A stretch of 12,242 nucleotides of DNA. Origin: Clostridia bacterium (GTDB lineage Bacteria > Bacillota_A > Clostridia > Oscillospirales > CAG-272). Made by a program: the position numbers and the translations under genes. Shown piece after piece: positions 1 to 6,327 of the stretch (its first letter is position 1; each line of letters opens with the position of its first letter). The notes beneath the pieces are model-generated. The model ran no database searches. It was given only the letters and a program-made list of their open reading frames with translations, and was not told where the DNA came from. Where the stretch lies: NCBI GenBank assembly GCA_017414585.1, contig JAFQLN010000013.1, positions 1 to 12,242 of the forward strand. The letters are read 5' to 3'.

Positions 1-1253
1 CAGTCCTTCATCTTGTACTGTACACCCTTTTCGCCGATGCCCTTTTCGGTGAGGAATTCGAGCATCTTGGCAATGGCTTCCTTCTTGGTCTTGATGCCGT
101 TTAAGAAGTCGGAGTTGACCATTTCACCGTCGCCGGTGTATGCTTCCTTGGAGATATCGCCGCCGGAGATGACTTCAATGATGTCGATACCGAATTTCTT
201 GGCAAAGTCGTAGTCTCTCTCATCATGAGCGGGAACTGCCATGATCGCGCCGGTACCGTAACCCATCATGACATAGTCGGAAATGTAGATCGGGATTTCC
301 TTGCCGTTTGCGGGGTTGACCGCGGCAATGCCTTCGATCTTTACGCCGGTCTTATCCTTGACAAGCTGGGTTCTTTCAAATTCGGTCTTCTTCGCGCATT
401 CTTCCTTATAAGCATCGAGTGCGTCGATATTGGAGATGCAGCTGCGGTATTTTTCAATGATGGGATGTTCGGGTGCGATAACCATGAAGGTAACGCCGAA
501 CATGGTATCGCAGCGGGTAGTATAGATCTGGAGGGATTCATCACAGTTCGTGAGCTTGAAGTTAGCAAACGCGCCTTCGGAACGACCGATCCAGTTTTCC
601 TGCATCAGCTTGATGTTCGGAAGGTAATCCACCTTTTCAAGACCGTTCAGAAGCTTGTCCGCGTATTCAGTGATGCGGAGGTACCATACATCCTTGGATT
701 TCTGGACGATATCGCTGTGGCAGATATCGCACTTGCCGCCTTGGGAGTCTTCATTAGAGAGGACAACCTTACAGTGCGGGCAGTAGTTGACAAGAGTGGT
801 TGCACGGAAAACGAGTCCGTTATCGAACATCTTGCGGAAAATCCACTGAGTTCACTTGTAATAACCTTCTTCGGTCGTATCAACGGTGCGGGTCCAGTCG
901 AAGGAGAAGCCTACGCGCTTGAGCTGGGAGGTGAACTTTGCAATGTTATTGTCGGTTACGATACGGGGATGGGTACCGGTCTTGATAGCATAGTTTTCGG
1001 TAGGAAGACCGTAGGCATCAAAGCCGATCGGGAAAAGGACGTTGAATCCTTCCATTCTTCTCTTTCTGGAGACAACTTCCAGACCGGAATAAGCCTTGAT
1101 GTGACCGACATGCATCCCTGCTCCGCTCGGATAGGGGAATTCAACCAATCCGTAGAACTTCGGCTTGGAATAATCTTCGGAAGCGTGGAAAATACCGGCT
1201 TCTTCCCACTTATCCTGCCATTTTTTCTCAATTCTGTCAAAATCGTATTTCAT
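1..1253 (-). CDS. leuS: Leucyl-tRNA synthetase, N-terminal ~417 codons, interrupted by one in-frame TGA
   Basis: Class I aminoacyl-tRNA synthetase that charges tRNA-Leu in the cytoplasm. The visible part carries the class I HIGH-type motif HVGH (residues 48-51, after FPYPSGAGM), a zinc ribbon (C158, C161, C175, C178), the WIGRSEG motif (221-227) and much of the CP1 editing domain, including TTRCDT (245-250) and GTGAIMAVPAHDERD (333-347). The gene runs off the left edge just before the expected FSRQRYWGEP region. The ATG at 1253 has AGGA 8 nt upstream and starts about 51 nt after rsfS. Codon 134 (852-854) is TGA where the family reads YYK-W-TQW; I translated the frame by hand through to base 3 and found no other stop. 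Identity is certain. Whether the gene is functional is not: it could be a pseudogene, a sequencing error, or a gene needing readthrough. Confidence 0.93.
852..854 (-). other. In-frame TGA replacing the conserved Trp codon 134 of leuS
   Basis: Reading the minus strand, the codons are TAT TAC AAG TGA ACT CAG TGG, giving Y-Y-K-stop-T-Q-W. LeuRS proteins usually read YYKWTQW here, so one G-to-A change of TGG explains the stop. The downstream frame is continuous to the window edge. The context is UGA followed by A, which is not a recognised strong readthrough context, and I see no obvious hairpin just downstream of the kind used by bacterial selenocysteine insertion. Confidence 0.9.
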
Positions 1254-1261
1254 GATGAATG

Positions 1262-1265
1262 TCCT
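1262..1265 (-). promoter_or_regulatory. Ribosome binding site of leuS
   Basis: AGGA on the minus strand lies 8 nt upstream of the leuS ATG at 1253. It supports that start, which also gives the usual LeuRS N-terminus (MKYDFDRIEKKWQDKWEE). Confidence 0.6.
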
Positions 1266-1304
1266 GATTTCTTCTGAAAATTTTGTTTATGAAAATGTCC
1301 GTAC

Positions 1305-1721
1305 TCAGTCTTCTGTAACGAGTTCGGAGATATCGCGTTCGGTGGTGTCCTGATAGAGCTTTTCGAGCTTATAAAACTCTCTGGCTTCATCGGTAAAGAC
1401 GTGCAGAATAACCGAACCGAAGTCCTGGAGCACCCAGATGCCCGTATCGTTTCCTTCGATATGGATGGGCTTGACATCGTACAGTCCGAGCTTATATTCC
1501 ACTTCGTCAGCGAGTGCGCGGATCTGTGTTCTGGACATACCGGTGCAGATGACGAAATAGTCGGCGATCACGGTCTGCTTTTCAACATGAAGCAGTTTGA
1601 TGTCGCGTGCTTTTTTGGAGTCGAGCACCGACACGATGAATTTCGCAAGGATTTCGGGGGTATCGAGCTGTTCTCTGGTCAGGTTTTCTTCGATCGGGAG
1701 CTTGGTGATTTCGGTGTCCAT
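1305..1721 (-). CDS. rsfS: Ribosomal silencing factor RsfS
   Basis: RsfS (DUF143/Iojap family) binds ribosomal protein uL14 on the free 50S subunit and blocks joining with 30S, saving translation when nutrients fall. The product is 138 residues, normal for the family, with the conserved core HVEKQTVIADYFVICTG, the SRTQIRALADEVE segment and the terminal VLQDFGSVILHVF strand region. I place the start at 1721, not at the in-frame ATG at 1733, because GGAGG overlaps that first ATG and sits 5 nt before the second. The gene lies 27 nt after the LCP gene and before leuS, a common Clostridia arrangement next to nadD and yqeK. It ends in TGA. Assignment is confident; the start choice is moderately so. 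Confidence 0.93.
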   Translation of the reverse strand: MDTEITKLPIEENLTREQLDTPEILAKFIVSVLDSKKARDIKLLHVEKQTVIADYFVICTGMSRTQIRALADEVEYKLGLYDVKPIHIEGNDTGIWVLQDFGSVILHVFTDEAREFYKLEKLYQDTTERDISELVTED

Positions 1722-1726
1722 AATTA

Positions 1727-1731
1727 CCTCC
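1727..1731 (-). promoter_or_regulatory. Ribosome binding site deciding the rsfS start
   Basis: GGAGG on the minus strand is 5 nt upstream of the ATG at 1721 and physically overlaps the upstream in-frame ATG at 1733. The upstream ATG has only an A-rich spacer before it, so initiation at 1721 is favoured. Confidence 0.65.
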
Positions 1732-1748
1732 ATGTTTTTGTTTTTATT

Positions 1749-3077
1749 TCAGTTTCGCGGGATATAGATGGATTCATCGTTGATGCTCTCCCCGTTATAC
1801 ACATCGCCGTATCCGGTTGCAGATCCTGCGAAATAGACATCGCACAGGTACTGCAGGCTGGTAAAGCAGAAGGTATAGTTCGGGTCAAAAATCGAATCGG
1901 TAATATCCTTGTTATAAATATTGAAGTACTGGTTGATCACGCCGAGAGCTGCCTGACGGTTGATTACATAATATGCATCAGCAACATCGCCGGGAATGGT
2001 CATCATATTGATGTTCTCAAGGTTGACATCCAAAAGGAATTTTGCGTAATAAATGATATCGGCAACGGTGAGGTCAGTCGATACACTTTTGAAAACAGCA
2101 TCTGCCAGCGAAGCAATCGTTCCGACATCCGCTGATTTTATGACGCTCTTTACTTTATTGAACATGGCAGTCAAGAAGATCTTCTGTGCGTTGACACGTC
2201 CGAGGTCCGCCTGCATATAGTCATCACGGAAGCGGATGAAGCCTTCGGCATTATAACCGTCCAGATGCTGCCAGCCTTCACCGATGTTGATGTACAGATC
2301 CTGCTCAGGGTCTTCGTAATGCATCGCCTGCGGTACATTGACATCCACACCGCCGATGGCATCCACAATGGCACGGAATCCGGCAAGATTCATGATGACA
2401 GTATTGTGGATATTGATGCAAAGACTCTTTTCCAAGAGAGATGCATAACGCACCCCTGCCTCTGCATACGGGTCTTTCAGCCCTTCACTCTTGGCTTTCA
2501 CATAATAATGAGAGAATGCTTCGTTGTTCTTGTTGGTAATCAGACCGATGGTAACCAGTGTGTCACGCGGAATCTGCATGACGGAAATCGCACCGGTATT
2601 TGTATCGCAGTTGACAATCATTACAACGTCTGCAAGAAGGGCTGTATCGTCGTGACCAATCACGAGAATATTGTAAAGTCCCTTCTGCGCGACATATTCA
2701 TCCTCTTTGCCTGCATCCGGATCCGGTGAAACGGGAAGATCAGAATTTTCTTCGTTTCCGTCCAGCGGCGGTCTCGTGAGATCGGTTGTTTCGGAGGGAT
2801 TGGCTTCAAACGGCAGTTCGTTCTGACCGGGCTGTACAGGCTGGTAGAAAATAAGCCATGCGGCGGCAAAAATGACTGCGGTATAAATGAGAAAGATCAC
2901 GGCAATCAGGGCAATCTGCGACTTGGTCAGCCGTGCGTTTTTCTTTTTGATCCTGTTTTTTTTCTTGATATTCTGATTGATGAATGCATTATCATGATCA
3001 TCACGTTCCATATTGGCTGCGTCGCCGTCCGGATAATACATGGAAACATCATCCTGATCATTGATCTTATTCGGCAT
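1749..3077 (-). CDS. LCP (LytR-CpsA-Psr) family cell-wall polymer ligase
   Basis: LCP enzymes act outside the membrane and transfer polyprenyl-linked glycopolymers (teichoic acids, capsule) onto peptidoglycan. The 442-residue protein has a charged, Lys/Arg-rich cytoplasmic N-terminus (1-53), one membrane segment (about 54-78), an acidic Pro-rich linker (about 80-128) and the LCP domain (about 133-365). Visible catalytic-core motifs are NILVIGHDD (136-144), MQIPRDT (167-173), the IRFRDD segment (281-286, R282 and R284) and LGRVNAQK (292-299). The common D-x-R and SDTMM block reads HDDTALLADVV here, lacking the early Arg. About 75 residues follow the core and are not recognised. It starts 5 nt after yqeK with AAGGAAA before the ATG and ends in TGA. 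The exact polymer substrate cannot be told. Confidence 0.92.
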   Translation of the reverse strand: MPNKINDQDDVSMYYPDGDAANMERDDHDNAFINQNIKKKNRIKKKNARLTKSQIALIAVIFLIYTAVIFAAAWLIFYQPVQPGQNELPFEANPSETTDLTRPPLDGNEENSDLPVSPDPDAGKEDEYVAQKGLYNILVIGHDDTALLADVVMIVNCDTNTGAISVMQIPRDTLVTIGLITNKNNEAFSHYYVKAKSEGLKDPYAEAGVRYASLLEKSLCINIHNTVIMNLAGFRAIVDAIGGVDVNVPQAMHYEDPEQDLYINIGEGWQHLDGYNAEGFIRFRDDYMQADLGRVNAQKIFLTAMFNKVKSVIKSADVGTIASLADAVFKSVSTDLTVADIIYYAKFLLDVNLENINMMTIPGDVADAYYVINRQAALGVINQYFNIYNKDITDSIFDPNYTFCFTSLQYLCDVYFAGSATGYGDVYNGESINDESIYIPRN

Positions 3078-3082
3078 TTTCC

Positions 3083-3733
3083 TTATTCCCTTTCCTTATT
3101 TGAACAGTCCTTCTTCTGTGCGATATAAAAATTTCTTGCACAGATTGTATCGGAATCCACAACAGCGCCTTCTTCAAGAAGAAGCGTGATTGTGCAGTCA
3201 AAAGAATAGATCATGGTATCCCGCAAGACTTTGATCGGATCCGTTCCTTTGGCAATATGGTCATAAAAGAACGATCTGACCTTTACACAGTCGTCGAAAT
3301 CTCTTGTTTCTTCGATATAATCGGCGAGATAGATGATCGCTTCAAAAACAGTCATATCCGCGTGTCCCGTCGTATGCCATCGGACACCGGCGAGAATTTC
3401 GTCGTCAACGAGATCGGAAAAGTCTCTCGCCGCAAGTGCTTCAGCTGTCTTGGCATGAAAAACACTGGGGGAAAGAAGATCATCGGGTTTTACTATTATA
3501 CCAAATTCTTCGCAATATTGCAACTGTTTTTTCAGATCTGCTTTTTTCGTTATATCATGTAAAAGAGCAGCGGCCTGCAGCTTGGCAATTTTCTTTGGCA
3601 GATAAACCGCACCGAGTTTTTTCGCCTCATTGGCTACAGCCAGTGTATGCACATACCTCTTTTCTGTCAGGTACGGTTTTACACGTTCGGCAAGAACAGC
3701 CGTATCCTGCTCTGTCCATTCTGTTTTTTTCAT
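3083..3733 (-). CDS. yqeK: YqeK-type HD-domain hydrolase, probable symmetrical Ap4A hydrolase
   Basis: Characterised YqeK proteins are HD-superfamily metalloenzymes that split the alarmone Ap4A into two ADP. The 216-residue product shows the expected metal ligands: H29 (RYVHTLAVA), the HD pair 59-60 (ALLHDITKKAD), H93 (VFHAKTA), H120 (VRWHTTGH) and D138 (LADYIEETRDF). The ATG overlaps the nadD stop by four bases (ATGA), with AGGAAG about 8 nt upstream inside nadD, so translation is probably coupled. The nadD-yqeK pair is widely conserved in Firmicutes. Length fits a family of about 190-215 residues. The stop is TAA, 5 nt before the LCP start. Confidence 0.93.
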   Translation of the reverse strand: MKKTEWTEQDTAVLAERVKPYLTEKRYVHTLAVANEAKKLGAVYLPKKIAKLQAAALLHDITKKADLKKQLQYCEEFGIIVKPDDLLSPSVFHAKTAEALAARDFSDLVDDEILAGVRWHTTGHADMTVFEAIIYLADYIEETRDFDDCVKVRSFFYDHIAKGTDPIKVLRDTMIYSFDCTITLLLEEGAVVDSDTICARNFYIAQKKDCSNKERE

Positions 3734-4362
3734 TCTGTTTCTTCCTGTAGATAGAGCTTTTCTCTCCTGATAATCCGGATCACAGCTTTTGGCAGAACAT
3801 CGGTGAGATCTTCCCCGCTGACAATTTTCTGTCTGACTTCCGTGGAAGACAGCACCCGCACACGATTTTCAATCAGAATCATGCGCCCGCCGTAAGTTTT
3901 TTCATACTGTAATTTCTGCCGCAGAAGATTTTCGGTATCCGCTTTGTACCGCGGCATACAGACGATGGACGCAAGCTCAAAAATCCGCTGTGCATTGCGC
4001 CATGTTCCGAGTGTGAGGAACATATCGCTTCCGCAGAGCAGCAGAAGTCTCTCCGCTTTTGTCTTCAGATATTCCAGCGTATCGACGGTGTAGCTCACGC
4101 CGCCTTTGTCAATTTCGTAGGAAGATACATACGTATCCGGTATCTCTTCAAATGCAGCACGGCACATTTCCAGTCTAATTTCAGCTGTGTCTCCCTTGAC
4201 TTGCTGTTTATGCGGCGGAACGGCTGTCGGCATGATCAGCACGCAGTCGGGATGCAGTATTTCATGCACCGTCCGTACAGCGTGCACATGACCGAGATGC
4301 GGGGGTGCAAAGGTGCCGCCGTAGAGAAGCAGGGTACCGTCGGTGATTCGCCCGTTTTCCAT
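3730..4362 (-). CDS. nadD: Nicotinate-nucleotide adenylyltransferase NadD
   Basis: NadD joins nicotinate mononucleotide and ATP to give deamido-NAD, a step in NAD synthesis, in the cytoplasm. The 210-residue protein begins with a short extension, then the nucleotidyltransferase motif GGTFAPPHLGHVHA (15-28, with the H-x-G-H signature), the PPHK motif (49-52), CGSDMF, and the terminal LSSTEVR equivalent of the ISST/S-R motif. The ATG at 4362 is one base past the yhbY stop and has no clear Shine-Dalgarno sequence, so it probably depends on coupling to yhbY. The N-terminus is about 8 residues longer than the usual MKKIGILGGTF style, so a slightly later non-ATG start is possible. The TGA stop overlaps the yqeK ATG. 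Confidence 0.94.
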   Translation of the reverse strand: MENGRITDGTLLLYGGTFAPPHLGHVHAVRTVHEILHPDCVLIMPTAVPPHKQQVKGDTAEIRLEMCRAAFEEIPDTYVSSYEIDKGGVSYTVDTLEYLKTKAERLLLLCGSDMFLTLGTWRNAQRIFELASIVCMPRYKADTENLLRQKLQYEKTYGGRMILIENRVRVLSSTEVRQKIVSGEDLTDVLPKAVIRIIRREKLYLQEETE

Positions 4363-4363
4363 A

Positions 4364-4663
4364 TCAGATCAGGGTGGATATTCTGCGTTTTTCAGGCTTT
4401 TCGGAAACCTTGAAAAGAATGATCTTCCGTCCGATCACGCCTACGACTTCGGAACCGGTCTGTTCGGCAAGATCTTCCGCTGTGAGACGGGGATCCGCTT
4501 CGGAATTCTGCAGAACGCTGATTTTTATCAGTTCTCTCGCTTCAAGTGCATCGCCGATGGACTTGACCGCTGCTTCGTTCACATCGCCTTTGCCGATCTG
4601 GAAAATTGCATCCATCCGGGAGGCTTCGGAGCGTAAAATCGCTCTCTGTTTACTGGTCAACAT
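4364..4663 (-). CDS. yhbY: YhbY-type CRM-domain RNA-binding protein
   Basis: CRM-domain proteins of the YhbY family bind pre-50S ribosomal particles and take part in large-subunit assembly. The 99-residue product is a single CRM domain: MLTSKQRAILRSEA start, the FQIGKGDVNE loop (the family usually has GKGG), an ELIKISVL strand and the closing GVIGRKIILFK strand. A good GGAG site lies 7 nt before the ATG, just after the rdgB TAA. It ends in TGA one base before nadD. Position between rdgB and nadD, with rsfS in the same cluster, agrees with a ribosome-related role. Confidence 0.93.
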   Translation of the reverse strand: MLTSKQRAILRSEASRMDAIFQIGKGDVNEAAVKSIGDALEARELIKISVLQNSEADPRLTAEDLAEQTGSEVVGVIGRKIILFKVSEKPEKRRISTLI

Positions 4664-4674
4664 AATTTTCTCCG

Positions 4675-5355
4675 TTATTTCTGTTCAAGAATGATGCCAA
4701 GGCGTCTGGTAAATTCACGCATGGCGATACCGCGGTGGGAAACCGAATTCTTCTGTTCACCGGAAATCTGTGCAAAGGTTGCGTCAAACGCCGGATAATA
4801 GAACAGACTGTCGTAACCGAAACCGCCCTCTCCGCGTTCTTCCGTAAGAATGATACCGGGACATTCGCCGCGCACAACCATGACTTTTTCGCGGTCAGCA
4901 CCGGATTTTGCCGCGAGTTCTTCGCTGATCCGCCATTCTACGGGGACAACATAGGGGGAATCCTTCGGGAAAACGACGGATGCGGTACATACGAACTTCG
5001 CTGTGCGCTTTTCAGCCGGCACACCGTCCAGTTCCCGGAGCAGTTTTGCGCGGTTGGTTGCGTCGTCGGCACCTTCTCCGGAATAGCGTGCGGAATAGAC
5101 ACCGGGAGCGCCGCCGAGATGATCGACAGCCAGTCCGGAGTCGTCCGCGATGCCGATATAACCGAGCTTCACGGGGGTACTCGCCTTGATGATGGAATTT
5201 TCTTCAAATGTATCTCCGTCCTCGATAATCTCATCGGTATATCCGACCGCCGCAAGTGTACGGAGATTTACAGCATTAGACGACGCGGAACGGAATAAAG
5301 TTTCCATTTCTGCGATTTTTTTCTTATTATTGGATGCCAGAACGATTTCGATCAT
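4675..5355 (-). CDS. rdgB: RdgB/HAM1-type XTP/dITP pyrophosphatase with an insertion
   Basis: This enzyme hydrolyses non-canonical purine triphosphates (dITP, XTP) to monophosphates and pyrophosphate, keeping them out of DNA and RNA. Family motifs are present: the ASNNKKK loop (7-13), TFEENSIIKA (49-58), IADDSGL with D71-D72 (69-75), YSARYSG (87-93), GGFGYDSLF (177-185) and SHRG (206-209). The product has 226 residues against roughly 195-205 for typical members. The excess lies around residues 131-161, between the VVFP strand and the VRGECPG strand. The ATG overlaps the ftsY stop (ATGA) with GGAGG 7 nt upstream inside ftsY, suggesting coupled translation. The stop is TAA. Confidence 0.93.
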   Translation of the reverse strand: MIEIVLASNNKKKIAEMETLFRSASSNAVNLRTLAAVGYTDEIIEDGDTFEENSIIKASTPVKLGYIGIADDSGLAVDHLGGAPGVYSARYSGEGADDATNRAKLLRELDGVPAEKRTAKFVCTASVVFPKDSPYVVPVEWRISEELAAKSGADREKVMVVRGECPGIILTEERGEGGFGYDSLFYYPAFDATFAQISGEQKNSVSHRGIAMREFTRRLGIILEQK

Positions 5356-6305
5356 TCTTCGTCCTCCGCAGTCTGTTCATCTTCTTCGTCCTTTTCTTCT
5401 TCCGTCATCAGCGCTTCTACGAACATTTTCGCGTCAAACGGCTGCATATCGTCGATCTGCTCGCCGACACCGATAAACTTGACGGGAAGGTCGATTTCTT
5501 CCTTGATGGAGAAGACTGCGCCGCCCTTTGCCGTACCATCAAGCTTGGTGAGGATAAGACCCGTGATTTCCGCAGCTTCCTTGAACTTTTTCGCCTGCAT
5601 AACAGCATTCTGTCCTGTGGTGGAGTCGAGAACCAGAAGCGTTTCGCGTGCGGCATCGGGAAGTTCACGGCTGATGATACGGTTGATCTTCGCCAGTTCA
5701 TCCATCAGGTTGCTCTTGTTGTGCAGTCTTCCGGCTGTGTCGATAATCAGCACATCCGCTTTGCGCTTATTGGCAGCGGCGATGGCATCATAGACAACGG
5801 ATGCGGGATCGGAGCCTTCGTTCTGTCTGACAAGCTCTACGCCGGCTCTGTCGCACCAGATGGCAAGCTGTTCGATCGCTGCCGCACGGAAGGTATCCGC
5901 TGCCGCAACAATGACATTCTTTCCCTGCTTTTTCAGGTTATTTGCAATTTTTCCGATAGATGTCGTTTTGCCGACGCCATTGACGCCAATGACAAGAATA
6001 ACGGACGGAGAGGTGGAAAGATTGAGTTCTTCCCCTTCGCCGATCTGACCGCGCAGAATATCGCAAAGGGCGACTTTCACCTCATCCGCTGTTTTGATAT
6101 TGTCGGTCTTGATGCGGTCCCGGAGTTCGTCGATGATGCGTTCCGTGGTCTCTACGCCCATGTCCGCCATGATCATGACTTCCTCAAGTTCCTCGAGCAG
6201 TTCTTCATCGACCTTGCGGAAATTCTTTACGATTTCATTGACCTGTCCGAACACCGCATTTTTAGTCTTCGCAATACCTTCTTTCAGTTTGTCAAAAAAT
6301 CCCAT
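5352..6305 (-). CDS. ftsY: Signal recognition particle receptor FtsY
   Basis: FtsY is the SRP receptor GTPase that docks ribosome-nascent chains at the membrane and pairs with Ffh. The 317 residues give an N domain (about 1-90, starting MGFFDKLKEG) and a G domain with G1 GVNGVGKTT (107-115), DTFRAAAIEQL (137-147), DTAGR (189-193), TKLDGTAKGG (253-262) and GVGEQIDDMQPFD (279-291). The start fits the minimal N-terminal amphipathic helix and has GAGGG 4 nt upstream. There is no long acidic N-terminal A domain; instead the last 17 residues (301-317) form an almost wholly acidic tail past the normal FVEAL ending. It lies 22 nt after smc, the usual smc-ftsY pair, and its TGA overlaps rdgB. Confidence 0.96.
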   Translation of the reverse strand: MGFFDKLKEGIAKTKNAVFGQVNEIVKNFRKVDEELLEELEEVMIMADMGVETTERIIDELRDRIKTDNIKTADEVKVALCDILRGQIGEGEELNLSTSPSVILVIGVNGVGKTTSIGKIANNLKKQGKNVIVAAADTFRAAAIEQLAIWCDRAGVELVRQNEGSDPASVVYDAIAAANKRKADVLIIDTAGRLHNKSNLMDELAKINRIISRELPDAARETLLVLDSTTGQNAVMQAKKFKEAAEITGLILTKLDGTAKGGAVFSIKEEIDLPVKFIGVGEQIDDMQPFDAKMFVEALMTEEEKDEEDEQTAEDEE

Positions 6306-6327
6306 AATACCCTCAAATATGTTAATA

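Noticed and set aside
852..854. Selenocysteine at the leuS TGA
   Set aside because: The position is Trp in the family, not Cys, and no clear hairpin follows the codon.
225..1277. Long plus-strand open frame (350 codons) opposite leuS; similar ones at 5334-6398, 6094-7134 and 9966-11162
   Set aside because: Where they cover leuS, ftsY, smc and the radical SAM gene, each is codon-aligned with the real gene. They stay open because sense TTA, CTA and TCA codons are rare here. None has family-like protein sequence or a good start site.
1254..1304. Terminator or leucine T-box leader in front of leuS
   Set aside because: The 51-nt gap has no stem followed by a T-run and is far too short for a T-box; leuS appears to be expressed from upstream.
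1722..1751. Fusion of the LCP protein to RsfS by readthrough, since both are in the same frame across the TGA
   Set aside because: The spacer is A-rich with its own GGAGG and ATG for rsfS, and the two protein families are separate genes elsewhere. The shared frame is chance.
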